The notes under the pieces were generated by a model. The model searched no databases. It saw only the letters and a list, made by a program, of their open reading frames with translations, and was not told the DNA's origin. Position numbers and translations under genes: made by a program. Positions 31,820 through 40,048 of a DNA stretch of 64,000 bases are shown here, piece after piece. How positions within the stretch are numbered: the stretch's first letter is position 1; each line of letters starts with the position of its first letter. The DNA is from Eggerthella timonensis (GTDB taxonomy: Bacteria; Actinomycetota; Coriobacteriia; Coriobacteriales; Eggerthellaceae), in the NCBI RefSeq assembly GCF_900184265.1, contig NZ_FXXA01000002.1, positions 1,696,918 to 1,760,917 on the forward strand, read 5' to 3'.

Positions 31820-33727
31820 GTGACGGATCTATCGCAGGCGCGCCAGGCGCTCAAGCAGCACTTCGGCTACGAGTCGTTCCGACCGGGCCAGGAAGGCGTG
31901 GTGGAGGCGGTGCTGGCAGGTCGCGACGCGCTGGCGGTCATGCCCACGGGCGCGGGCAAGTCGGTGTGCTACCAGGTGCCAGGCGTGGTTATGGACGGCC
32001 TTGCGATCGTGGTCAGCCCGCTTGTGTCGCTCATGGGCGACCAGGTGCGCGCCCTGCTCGACGCGGGCATTCGCGGCGCCTACCTCAACTCCACGCTCAC
32101 GCCCGGCCAGCAGTCCACGGTGCTGCGCCGCGCGCTCGAGGGCCGCTACGACATCATGTACGTCGCGCCCGAGCGCCTGTCCGACCCGCGGTTCGTCGAG
32201 TTCGCGCAAGCGGCGCGCATCCCGCTCGTCGCCGTGGACGAGGCGCACTGCGTGTCGCAATGGGGCCAGGACTTCCGGCCGTCGTACCTGACCGTCGGCG
32301 ACTTCATCGCGCAGCTTCCCGTGCGGCCCGTCGTGGCGGCGTTCACGGCCACGGCCACCGCGCGCGTCCGCGCCGACATCGTGCGCCTGCTCGACCTGCG
32401 CGATCCCTACGAAGTGGTCACCGGGTTCGATCGCCCGAACCTGTACTTCGGCGTGGAACGCCTCGATCCGAAGCGCAAGATCGCCCGCATCGCATCCTAC
32501 GCGCTCGAGCACGCCGGCGACAGCGGCATCGTGTACTGCTCCACGCGCAAGGACACCGACAAGGTGCACGCCGCGCTGGTCGAGGCCGGCATTCGCGCCG
32601 CGCGCTACCACGCGGGCATGCCGGCGCCCGAGCGCGCCGAGAGCCAGCGCGCGTTCATCGCCGACGATGCGCCCGTCATGGTGGCAACCAACGCGTTCGG
32701 CATGGGCATCGACAAATCGAACGTTCGCTACGTGATCCACCACAACATGCCCGGCAGCATCGAGGCGTACTACCAGGAAGCCGGCCGCGCCGGCCGCGAC
32801 GGCGAGCCTTCCACCTGCCTTCTGTACTGGAGCGACGGCGACGTGTCCACGTGCCGCTTCTTCATCGAGCAGGAGTCGGGCAACGAGGAGCTCTCGCCCG
32901 AAGAAGCCGACGCCGTGCGCGCATCGCGCCGTCGTTTGCTGGCGGCCATGACCGGCTACTGCCACACCACCGGCTGTTTGCGCCGCTACATCCTCGACTA
33001 TTTCGGCGAGGAGGCGGGCGCGCCGGGCGCAACCGGCTCCGAGACGTCCGACGCGGGGTGCGCCAACTGCTCGAACTGCGCGGGCGAGTTCGAGGCGATG
33101 GACGTCACCGACACCGCGCTCGCGGCGATGCGCTGCGTGCAGGAGCTGCGCGGGCGCTTCGGCAAGGGCATGGTGGTGGACGTGCTGCGCGGCTCGCAGA
33201 ACGCGAAGCTGCTCGACATGCACCTCGACGAGGCCGCCTGCTACAACACGGTGAACGTGCCCGCCGCGCAGGTGAAGGAAGTGATCGAGCTGTTGGCGGC
33301 GGACGGCTACCTGCTCATCACCGAGGGGTCGTATCCGGTGGTGGGGCTGGGGCCGCGTGCGCGCGAGGCTGCCGAAGAGGGGTTCAGCCTGTCGATGAAA
33401 CGCGTACGGCGATTGCCCGAGCGCGCCCGCGGCTCGGCGGGCGGCGGCCACGTGTTCGGCTCGTCGGGCGCGCCGACAGGCGATGCCGACCCCGAGCTGT
33501 TCGAGCGTCTGCGCACGCTGCGCAAGCGCTTGGCCGACGAAGCGGGCAAGCCTCCCTACATCGTGTTCTCGGATGCGGCCCTGCGCGACATGTGCGCGAA
33601 GAAGCCGGCGACCGACGAGGAGTTCCTCGAGGTCAGCGGCGTGGGCGCCACGAAGCTCGCCCGCTACGGAGAGGAATTCCTGTCCGAGATCGCCTCGTAC
33701 GAGAAGGAGCTCGCAGCGAGGGGGTAA
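31820..33727 (+). CDS. recQ: ATP-dependent DNA helicase RecQ
   Basis: 635 residues from GTG 31820 (GGGGAGGAAG upstream). Motif 0 is FGYESFRPGQ, motif I MPTGAGKSVCYQVP, motif II VDEAHCVSQWGQDFRP, then FTATAT (III), IVYCSTRKD (IV) and YQEAGRAGRDG (VI). The RQC zinc cysteines are in YCHTTGCLRRYILDYFGE and CANCSNC; a winged-helix part and a C-terminal HRDC domain (FERLRTLRKRLADEAGKPPY) follow. RecQ unwinds DNA 3' to 5' in recombination and fork repair. It is monocistronic and convergent with the SPFH gene. Confidence 0.97.
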   Translation: MTDLSQARQALKQHFGYESFRPGQEGVVEAVLAGRDALAVMPTGAGKSVCYQVPGVVMDGLAIVVSPLVSLMGDQVRALLDAGIRGAYLNSTLTPGQQSTVLRRALEGRYDIMYVAPERLSDPRFVEFAQAARIPLVAVDEAHCVSQWGQDFRPSYLTVGDFIAQLPVRPVVAAFTATATARVRADIVRLLDLRDPYEVVTGFDRPNLYFGVERLDPKRKIARIASYALEHAGDSGIVYCSTRKDTDKVHAALVEAGIRAARYHAGMPAPERAESQRAFIADDAPVMVATNAFGMGIDKSNVRYVIHHNMPGSIEAYYQEAGRAGRDGEPSTCLLYWSDGDVSTCRFFIEQESGNEELSPEEADAVRASRRRLLAAMTGYCHTTGCLRRYILDYFGEEAGAPGATGSETSDAGCANCSNCAGEFEAMDVTDTALAAMRCVQELRGRFGKGMVVDVLRGSQNAKLLDMHLDEAACYNTVNVPAAQVKEVIELLAADGYLLITEGSYPVVGLGPRAREAAEEGFSLSMKRVRRLPERARGSAGGGHVFGSSGAPTGDADPELFERLRTLRKRLADEAGKPPYIVFSDAALRDMCAKKPATDEEFLEVSGVGATKLARYGEEFLSEIASYEKELAARG

Positions 33728-33744
33728 GGCGTGCCTGCGCCGGG

Positions 33745-33765
33745 GGGGGGGCGGAAAGGCCCCCC
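33745..33765. terminator. G/C hairpin between convergent recQ and SPFH genes
   Basis: A run of ten Gs (33742-33751) and CGGAAAGG then six Cs (33760-33765) can form a 7-bp GGGGGGC/GCCCCCC stem. The long homopolymer could also be a slippage-prone tract. Confidence 0.55.
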
Positions 33766-34727
33766 TACTTCCCCTTGACTGCTTTCGCGATGTCCTCGGC
33801 CGACGAGCCCAGGCCGTCGCTCAACGAAGAGGGGACGGTCACCACGGTGCCGCCCGACTTCTTGATGCTCTCGTACAGCAGGTGCATGGTCCTGATCTTG
33901 AGCGCCGCGTCGTTGTTCTCGTACACGTCGCTCGCGTTCGCGATCATCTCGGAGATGTCCTCCTCGGCGCTGGCCAGCACGAGGCGCGCGTTCTTCTCGC
34001 GCTCGGCCTGGGCTTCCAGCGACATGACCTCCTGCAGCTCGGCGGGGATCACGATGTCGCGCACCTTCACCGACGGGATGGCGATGCCCCACGGCTCCGT
34101 CTCCTCCTCGATGACCGCCTTCAGCTCCTTGTCCAGCTGCTCGCGCGACAGCGCCACCTCGGCCACGCTCATGCGGCCGATGGCGTCGCGCATGGCGGTC
34201 TGCGCGATGTAGAGGACGGCCTGGCTGTAGTTCTCCACCTCGATGCACGCCGCCTTCGCATCCCATACCATCCAGAACAGCACGGCGTCGATGTCCACCG
34301 GCACGAGGTCGGACGTGAGCGTCTTCTCGGCGCCGAACGGGGTGGACACCGTGCGCATGTCGACGTGGCACGCCGCCTGCTCGATGACGGGGATGGTGAA
34401 GATGAGCCCCGGGCCCGCCACGCGGTTGAACGCGCCGAAGCGGCAGATGACCACGCGTTCCCACTCCATGGCGATGTGGACGGTCATGGCCAGCCCCACG
34501 GCCACGAGCGCGGCGACGGCCAGCACCCACGGGTTCATCAGCCCGAGTCCGAACCACGCCACCAGCAAAAGGGCGGCGAACACCGCCGCTGCCAGCACGA
34601 TGGAGAACAGCACGGCGCCGTTCTTCGTGGCCTTGGAGGGGAGGTACGGCGCGGAGGCCGACTCGACGAGCGCCGATTCCCCCAGCGTGCGCCCCTGGCT
34701 CGTTTGCTTGCCCGATTTCGTGTTCAT
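33765..34727 (-). CDS. SPFH/stomatin-like (slipin) membrane protein
   Basis: 320 residues. Two N-terminal membrane helices (AVLFSIVLAAAVFAALLLVAW and WVLAVAALVAVGLAMTVHI) precede an SPFH domain: EWERVVICRFGAFNRVAGPGLIFTIPVIE, then RTVSTPFGAEKTLTSD and AQTAMRDAIGRMSVAE. After IVIPAELQEVMSLEAQAERE comes a coiled-coil region. Slipins form membrane scaffolds. ATG 34727 has GGAGGAC 3-9 nt upstream; the longer frame from 34739 is less likely. It follows a GntR/YtrA regulator gene by 39 nt, so the pair is probably one operon with repression by that regulator. Confidence 0.9.
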   Translation of the reverse strand: MNTKSGKQTSQGRTLGESALVESASAPYLPSKATKNGAVLFSIVLAAAVFAALLLVAWFGLGLMNPWVLAVAALVAVGLAMTVHIAMEWERVVICRFGAFNRVAGPGLIFTIPVIEQAACHVDMRTVSTPFGAEKTLTSDLVPVDIDAVLFWMVWDAKAACIEVENYSQAVLYIAQTAMRDAIGRMSVAEVALSREQLDKELKAVIEEETEPWGIAIPSVKVRDIVIPAELQEVMSLEAQAEREKNARLVLASAEEDISEMIANASDVYENNDAALKIRTMHLLYESIKKSGGTVVTVPSSLSDGLGSSAEDIAKAVKGK

Positions 34728-34766
34728 AGCGTCCTCCATGCAGGTAGATGAAACGAGCGCGACGCT

Positions 34767-35147
34767 CTACGCGTCGGCTCGGAATCCGTCGAGCGCTTTC
34801 GCGAAGCGCTTTTCCACGTCGTCGACGGTCATGCCCAGCTCGAGGCATTGGCGGATGCCCTCGACGAGGATGGCGTCCCCCGACGTCGCTTCGTCGTCAG
34901 CGCCCTCGCTCTTGCTGACGAATGCGCCGCGCCCGCGTTTCGAGCTGATGTAGCCGTCGTGCTCGAGGCTGGTGTACACCTTGTTGACCGTGTGGTAGTT
35001 GACGTTGATGTCGGCGGCGAGGGCGCGCACCGTGGGAAGGCGGTCGCCGTTCTTGTAGTGGCCGGAGTCGATGAGGTACATGAGCCGATTGCGCACCTGC
35101 ACCCAAATAGGGATGCCGCTCGCATCGTCCACCTCGATCAGGGCCAC
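34767..35147 (-). CDS. GntR-family regulator, YtrA type
   Basis: 126 residues. The GntR winged helix is GIPIWVQVRNRLMYLIDSG, GDRLPTVRALAADINVNYHTVNKVYTSLEHDGYISSKRGRG, and only a short helical C-terminus follows, as in the YtrA subfamily, which has no full ligand domain. GTG 35147 is preferred over ATG 35174 because GAGGTG sits 6 nt before it. YtrA regulators usually repress an operon of membrane proteins they head, here the SPFH gene. Confidence 0.9.
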   Translation of the reverse strand: MALIEVDDASGIPIWVQVRNRLMYLIDSGHYKNGDRLPTVRALAADINVNYHTVNKVYTSLEHDGYISSKRGRGAFVSKSEGADDEATSGDAILVEGIRQCLELGMTVDDVEKRFAKALDGFRADA

Positions 35148-35205
35148 GCTCTCACCTCGTTCATCCTCGTCCATGGTTCACCAACCCGATCATGCCGTGC
35201 ATGGT

Positions 35206-36084
35206 CTATACGAATTGTACGTTGACTACGCAGTATCGGAGGAAAAAACCACCGACCAGCACAAAAGGCACGGCAACCGCCACGAGCGACGAAGCGCCGG
35301 TTGCCGCGAAGGCGACGTCCAGCGCGAACGGCAGCACGAGGCCGACGCCGACGAACCCGATCCAGAACACCCACGCATCCGGCCCCAGCAAGAGCGCCTC
35401 CACCGCCGCACCCTGACCCTGCGCGCCCGCCGCGAGCGCTAGGTAGGCGACCAGCACCGCCGCCTCGCACGCGATGAGCGCGGCGTCGGCGCGCGAGAAC
35501 GCCCGCATGAGGCGCCCCTTCGCGGCGGCTTCGGGCCACGCTCCGGCCAGCGCGCAGGCCGCGCCCACCGACAGCGACGAGCAGGTGAACAGCACGGGCA
35601 GAAGCGGGCTGCCCCACAGCGGGACGAAACCGATCTGCGCGAGCAGTACGCCGGTGTACAACATCGTAGCCGTGCCGCATGCCGCCGCAGCCAGCTCGAG
35701 CGCCCTGATGAGCGGAAGCGGCGTGCGCGCGCTGCCGAACAGCGCGACGGCCCCCAACGCCACGGTGCAGGCGACGGTGGCGCTCAGCACGTACGAGCCG
35801 AACGTCAGCACCGACGCGGTGGGGTAGACGAGCACGTACAGGAACCGCTCGGGGTGCGCGAGGTCGAGCAGCAAGCACAGGGTGCCCAGCACCAGCGCGC
35901 CGCCGGCGAAGAGGTACCCGCGCACGAAGAACGGCCTCGACAGCTCCTGCGTCCAGGCGAGCCGCCCGCGCTCGGGGCGCTTTGACCAGCGACCGAACAA
36001 CAGGTCGGCGAGCGCCAGCACCGTGACGGCACCGGCTCCGCCCCCTCCGAGGAACAGGTACCAGATGATGGAATCGCTGAACAA
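35206..36084 (-). CDS. NrfD-type membrane anchor of a molybdoenzyme complex
   Basis: 292 residues, eight membrane helices. It begins DSIIWYLFLGGGGAGAVTVLAL, typical of NrfD/PsrC proteins, whose first helix holds G-G-G-A-G. Later helices include LGTLCLLLDLAHPERFLYVL, with the conserved D-L-x-x-P-x-R quinone-side loop. It moves electrons between the menaquinone pool and the Fe-S subunits. The probable start is TTG 36084 (LFSDSIIW), 12 nt after the stop of the ferredoxin gene, with AAGGCGGG upstream. Last gene of the five-gene operon. Confidence 0.88.
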   Translation of the reverse strand: MFSDSIIWYLFLGGGGAGAVTVLALADLLFGRWSKRPERGRLAWTQELSRPFFVRGYLFAGGALVLGTLCLLLDLAHPERFLYVLVYPTASVLTFGSYVLSATVACTVALGAVALFGSARTPLPLIRALELAAAACGTATMLYTGVLLAQIGFVPLWGSPLLPVLFTCSSLSVGAACALAGAWPEAAAKGRLMRAFSRADAALIACEAAVLVAYLALAAGAQGQGAAVEALLLGPDAWVFWIGFVGVGLVLPFALDVAFAATGASSLVAVAVPFVLVGGFFLRYCVVNVQFV

Positions 36085-36095
36085 GGACGCCCGCC

Positions 36096-36893
36096 TTACG
36101 CTTCGGGGGACGACGCGCGCTCGGCCCGTCGGTCCCGGTTCTTCTTCGCGGTCAAGCCAGCGCCAGCCGCCAGCGCCGCCGCGGCGACGGCGGCGCCCGC
36201 CACCACGGCGGGGTTGCCCTCGCCGGTGCGGTCGGCAGGCGCGCCGGCCTCGGTCGAGGATCGATGGAACCGCGTCCTGACCGTCTCCTCCACGTCGAGC
36301 GCATGCGGGCCGACGGCATAGAGCATGCCCGTCCCCTCGATGCGCGCCGCACCGGTCTCCTCGACGAAAGCGCTCAGCGCGGCGGTCGGGTCGTCGAGAT
36401 CGCCGAACGCGCGCACGCCCACGGGGCAGGCGGCCACGCACGCGGGCTCCAGCCCCGCGTCCACGCGGTCCGCGCACAGGGTGCACTTCTCCGCGACGCC
36501 CAAGCGCTCCGTCGGGGCGTTCTCGTAGGGTGCGGGCGTCGCGGCGCCGAAATGCCATCCGCCCTGCGCGTTGACGGTGCGCGCGCCGTACGGGCAGGCC
36601 GTCAGGCACACGCCGCACCCGATGCAGCGGTCGTACGCCACGGACACGATGCCGTCGGCGCGCTTTCCGCTGGCGCCCGTGGGGCACACGCTCACGCACA
36701 GGGGGTCGTCGCAATGAAGGCAGCCGTGGGGCAGCGCGACCCGGTCGCCGTCCGGCCAGCGCCCCCATTCCAGCGTGTCGACCCAGGTCCAAGCCACGCC
36801 GGGACGCAAGGCGTTGTGCTGCTGGCACGCCACGACGCAGGTTTGGCAGCCGGTGCAGTGCGCCATGTCCAGGACCATTCCGAATCTCGTCAC
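36096..36893 (-). CDS. four-cluster ferredoxin subunit with C-terminal membrane tail (second copy)
   Basis: 265 residues. Cysteine motifs in order: CTGCQTCVVACQ (about 13-24), CLHCDDPLCVSVCPTGA, CIGCGVCLTACPYGA and CTLCADRVDAGLEPACVAACP, the four 4Fe-4S sites of DmsB/NrfC-like subunits. After residue 200 a region of unknown function is followed by a hydrophobic helix (VVAGAAVAAAALAAGAGL) and a basic tail. DmsB normally lacks such an anchor. It is paralogous to the gene at 40049, which has the same tail. Third or fourth electron carrier of the operon; it may connect to NrfD, whose gene follows directly. Confidence 0.9.
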   Translation of the reverse strand: MTRFGMVLDMAHCTGCQTCVVACQQHNALRPGVAWTWVDTLEWGRWPDGDRVALPHGCLHCDDPLCVSVCPTGASGKRADGIVSVAYDRCIGCGVCLTACPYGARTVNAQGGWHFGAATPAPYENAPTERLGVAEKCTLCADRVDAGLEPACVAACPVGVRAFGDLDDPTAALSAFVEETGAARIEGTGMLYAVGPHALDVEETVRTRFHRSSTEAGAPADRTGEGNPAVVAGAAVAAAALAAGAGLTAKKNRDRRAERASSPEA

Positions 36894-37016
36894 GCTCGCC
36901 CCTCCTTCGCATCCCCTTCGGAGGCATCATAGCAGGAGTTGCCCGTCGGTTCCAACGGCAGCGCACGGCGCGAGCCGAAGGCTGCGGAGCGACTCGCTCC
37001 GTGCCCCCTGCCGCGC

Positions 37017-37682
37017 TCAGTCGCCCAAGCCCCTCAGCTCTTCCACGAGCTCGCGATCTTCGTGCAGGTGAACGACCAGCAGCTTCGCCAAACCGCGGTA
37101 GAAGCCGGTCTGCGCGGTCTTCTCCATAGTGTCGGAGAACGAGGGGACCCAGGTCAGCAGATGTTCGTCGAGGAACGCGGCCTGGACGTCCAGCAGACGG
37201 CGCAGCTCCGCGTCGTCGCCCTCGTCGCATGCCTTCGCGGCGCGCTCCGCCATCGCCTGCATGAACTCCAGCTCGAGGGCGATGTGATCCTCGCCCAGCC
37301 GTGCGGCGTCGGATGCCCGGAGCCCTTCGGAGCGGTAGAGCGCGCGCACTTCGTCGCGCGCCCGATCCATCACGAGGTGCTCCTCGGACGTGTGCACCGA
37401 CTCGTTGGGATAGGGGGCGGTGCGGGTCGAGCGCCGGCGCACGACGAACAGCCGCGCGAAGTCCACGGCCAGCTCGGTGCGCGCATGCTCGTCGGCGGTG
37501 GCGAGGTACGAGCCCATCGCCCGGTTCGCCTCGTCGAGCGCGGCCGACCCCGTGTCGTCGGGGAAGGGCAGCGCGCGCAAGCCTTCCAGCAAGGCCTCGT
37601 CTATCTCGCGGTTGAACAGCCGCGCCAGCAGCCCGTAGGGCGCGCAGCGGCCGGCAAGCGCAAGGGATACCTGTTCGTCCAT
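37017..37682 (-). CDS. TorD/DmsD-family molybdoenzyme chaperone
   Basis: 221 residues, all helical. YGLLARLFNREIDEALLEGL, DFARLFVVRRRSTRTAPYPNESVH (the conserved Y-P-x-E-S block), then EDHIALELEFMQAM and FLDEHLLTWVPSFSD match the TorD-like fold (D-H-x-x-x-E-L-x-F motif). These proteins bind the Tat signal of their enzyme until the cofactor is inserted. The start 37682 has GGAAGGAACC upstream. It lies between the molybdoenzyme and the second ferredoxin, behind two large hairpins that may set its expression level. Confidence 0.92.
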   Translation of the reverse strand: MDEQVSLALAGRCAPYGLLARLFNREIDEALLEGLRALPFPDDTGSAALDEANRAMGSYLATADEHARTELAVDFARLFVVRRRSTRTAPYPNESVHTSEEHLVMDRARDEVRALYRSEGLRASDAARLGEDHIALELEFMQAMAERAAKACDEGDDAELRRLLDVQAAFLDEHLLTWVPSFSDTMEKTAQTGFYRGLAKLLVVHLHEDRELVEELRGLGD

Positions 37683-37703
37683 GGCGGTTCCTTCCTCCGT
37701 CTC

Positions 37704-37764
37704 GGTGGCGGGAACCTGCTCGCACGCGTGATTGCAGTCCCGCGCCGAGCAGGTTCCCGCCACC
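37704..37764 (-). promoter_or_regulatory. 19-bp inverted repeat before torD-like gene
   Basis: GGTGGCGGGAACCTGCTCG (37704-37722) pairs perfectly with 37746-37764 over a 23-nt loop. In the mRNA the stem ends 21 nt before the chaperone start codon. Confidence 0.85.
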
Positions 37765-37773
37765 CGGGTTGCT

Positions 37774-37814
37774 CCGGGCCCCGCGCAGGGGAGGGAGGGA
37801 TGCGCGGGGCCCGG
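37774..37814 (-). promoter_or_regulatory. 14-bp inverted repeat after the molybdoenzyme gene
   Basis: CCGGGCCCCGCGCA (37774-37787) pairs perfectly with 37801-37814 over a 13-nt loop, 16 nt past the molybdoenzyme stop. No T run follows, so it fits RNA stabilisation or processing better than termination. Confidence 0.85.
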
Positions 37815-37830
37815 AAAGCGGGTGGTCAGG

Positions 37831-40047
37831 CTAGATCTTCTCGATCTCGCAGAGGGCGTCCTTGAAGGTGGGGAAGCCGGAGATCGGGTCGAACACGCGG
37901 TCGATGAGGAGGCACGAGTTCGCCTGCTCCCAACCGTGGAGGATCTCGACGTTGCCCGGGTGCATCATGTTGGTGACGTGCACCTTGAACTGTACCTCTC
38001 CCAGCTGGTTGAAGATGCGCACCATGTCGCCTTCTTCGAGGCCGCGGGCCTCGGCGTCCTCGTGACTCATGTTCACGATGGGCTCGGGCATGAACTGGTT
38101 GAGCCAGGGCGTGTGGCGGTACTTGCTGTGCACGTACCAGGGCACGCGGTTGCCGGTGGTCAGGATCAGCGGGTACTTCGCCGCGAGGTCGGGCGTGGAC
38201 ACGGGGCTGACGTGCGGCTCCTCGTATTTCGCCAGGCCCTCGAAGCCGAGCTTTTCCAGCAGGCCGCTCTTGAACTCCATCTTGCCCGACGGCGTTCCGA
38301 AGCCTTTCTGCTCGTACTGCTTGGGCGACCATTCGCCCGCAGACGGCAGGGGGTAGATGCCGGGCAGGGCGTTCTGCACGTCGTCGACCGTCGCGCCCGA
38401 TCCGCCGGCATCGAGGTAGGCCTGCATGCACGCCTTGAGGTCGCCGTGGAAGCACTCTTCCTCGAAGCCGAGCGCGCAGCCGATGTCGAGCAGGATCTGC
38501 CAGTCCTCGCGTGCTTCTCCGGCCGGTTCCATGGCGGCCTGGCTGCCGATGAGGCCGGTCGGCTGCGACTGGAACGGCGCGATGCGTTCCCAGCACACGG
38601 CCGTGGGCAGCACCATGTCCATGTAATCGTGGGTCCACGGGTTCAGGTGGATGTCGATGGCCACGGCGAAGTCGAGCGTGGACACGGCTTCTTGGATCTG
38701 CGTGGTCTGCGCGAAGTTCATGAGGTTGGTGCCCAAGAACACGCCGGCGTGGATGAGACCGTCGTTGATGTACTCGAGCAGTCCGTTGTTCTGGTAGTAC
38801 GTCGAGGTCGCCGACCACACCGGCCACCGCTCGACGCCGGCGCGCTGGTCGAGCAGCTCCTTCGCCACGTCCTTGAGCTGGAAGGACGAGTCGTCGGTTC
38901 CGGTGATGCCCGGGGCGATCTTGTTGCAGCCCTCGCGGTCCCAGTAGCCCATGAGGCCGAGCAGCTGGTGGATGGCGCGGGTGCTCTGCACGCCGTTGGA
39001 GTGATGCGTGGTGGAGTGGGGGCTCACCCACATGGTGCCCTGGCCGCCCTCGGCCCACATGCGCGCGGCGGCGCGGATGTCGTCGGCCTTCACCCAGGTG
39101 ATCTCCTCGGCCTTCTCGGGCGTGAACTCCTTCACGTACTCCTTGTACTCCTCGAAGCCCTCCGTCCAGTTCTCGACGAAGTCGTGGTCGTAGAGGTCCT
39201 CCTCGATGATGACGTTGCCCATGGCCAGCGCCAGCGCGCCGTCGGAACCGGGGCGCGGCTGCAGGTAGATGTCGGCCAGCTGCACGGCGGTGGGCGTCAG
39301 GCGCGTGTCGATGACGATGTACTTGCAGCCCGCCTTCTTGGCGTCGAGCATGCCTTTATACGCAGTGGGCTGGGGATACATCGACCAGGCGATGTTGGAG
39401 CCCCATTGGAGGTGCACCTTGGTGTCGGCGTTCGGCAGCGAGCCGGTGCGGCCGCCGAAGTCCAGGATGCCCGCCAGCATCTCGGCGAACGCGCACTGCG
39501 CGCCGCCCCACGACACGTTCGGCGTGCCGAACAGCGCGGCCACGCGGCAGAACACAGGCAGGTGCTCCTTCGGGTCGCCCGAATGGAACGTCACCGAGGG
39601 CGCGCCGTAGGCTTCCTTGGCCTTGTTGAACTCGGCCGCGATGGTGGAGAGCGCCTCGTCCCAGCCGATGCGCTCCCACTGGGGATCCTCGCCGAGGCCC
39701 TTCTTCGGATTCGTGCGCTTCAGGGGGTACAGCAGGCGGTTCGGGTCGTAGACGTTCTGCAGGCTGGTGAGTCCCTTGAGGCACGGCTTGGGCTTGGAGT
39801 GCTGGTCGTTGCCCTCCACGCGCACGAGCTTGCCGTCCTTGACCGTGCCTTTGAGACCGCAGAACACGGACTGGTTGCACATGGGGCAGGACGTGTACAC
39901 GTAGGTTTCGCCCGCTTCCTCGGCGGCGAAGGCCTGATCGGGAGCGACGGTTTCCAGACCGCCCGCAGCGAGCGCGGCGGCTCCGAGGGCGGCGGCGCCG
40001 ACGAAGGCGCGGCGCGAGAGGTTGATCGTGCTGTTCGGCGTGGTCAT
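37831..40047 (-). CDS. Tat-exported molybdopterin oxidoreductase, catalytic subunit
   Basis: 738 residues. The N-terminus (LSRRAFVGAAALGAAALAAG) is a Tat signal cut near FAAEEAG. The Fe-S site is CPMCNQSVFCGLKG then PKPCLKG, so spacing is C-x2-C-x5-C-x25-C rather than the usual x2-x3-x27. SWGGAQCAFAEML lies where the molybdenum ligand is expected and offers a cysteine. GSDGALALAMGNVIIEE and LTTGNRVPWYVHSKYRHTPWL are conserved bis-MGD binding blocks. It is a complex iron-sulfur molybdoenzyme facing the outside, with two ferredoxin subunits and an NrfD anchor encoded with it. The substrate (S- or N-oxide, sulfur compound, dehydroxylation substrate) cannot be read. Confidence 0.92.
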   Translation of the reverse strand: MTTPNSTINLSRRAFVGAAALGAAALAAGGLETVAPDQAFAAEEAGETYVYTSCPMCNQSVFCGLKGTVKDGKLVRVEGNDQHSKPKPCLKGLTSLQNVYDPNRLLYPLKRTNPKKGLGEDPQWERIGWDEALSTIAAEFNKAKEAYGAPSVTFHSGDPKEHLPVFCRVAALFGTPNVSWGGAQCAFAEMLAGILDFGGRTGSLPNADTKVHLQWGSNIAWSMYPQPTAYKGMLDAKKAGCKYIVIDTRLTPTAVQLADIYLQPRPGSDGALALAMGNVIIEEDLYDHDFVENWTEGFEEYKEYVKEFTPEKAEEITWVKADDIRAAARMWAEGGQGTMWVSPHSTTHHSNGVQSTRAIHQLLGLMGYWDREGCNKIAPGITGTDDSSFQLKDVAKELLDQRAGVERWPVWSATSTYYQNNGLLEYINDGLIHAGVFLGTNLMNFAQTTQIQEAVSTLDFAVAIDIHLNPWTHDYMDMVLPTAVCWERIAPFQSQPTGLIGSQAAMEPAGEAREDWQILLDIGCALGFEEECFHGDLKACMQAYLDAGGSGATVDDVQNALPGIYPLPSAGEWSPKQYEQKGFGTPSGKMEFKSGLLEKLGFEGLAKYEEPHVSPVSTPDLAAKYPLILTTGNRVPWYVHSKYRHTPWLNQFMPEPIVNMSHEDAEARGLEEGDMVRIFNQLGEVQFKVHVTNMMHPGNVEILHGWEQANSCLLIDRVFDPISGFPTFKDALCEIEKI

Positions 40048-40048
40048 G

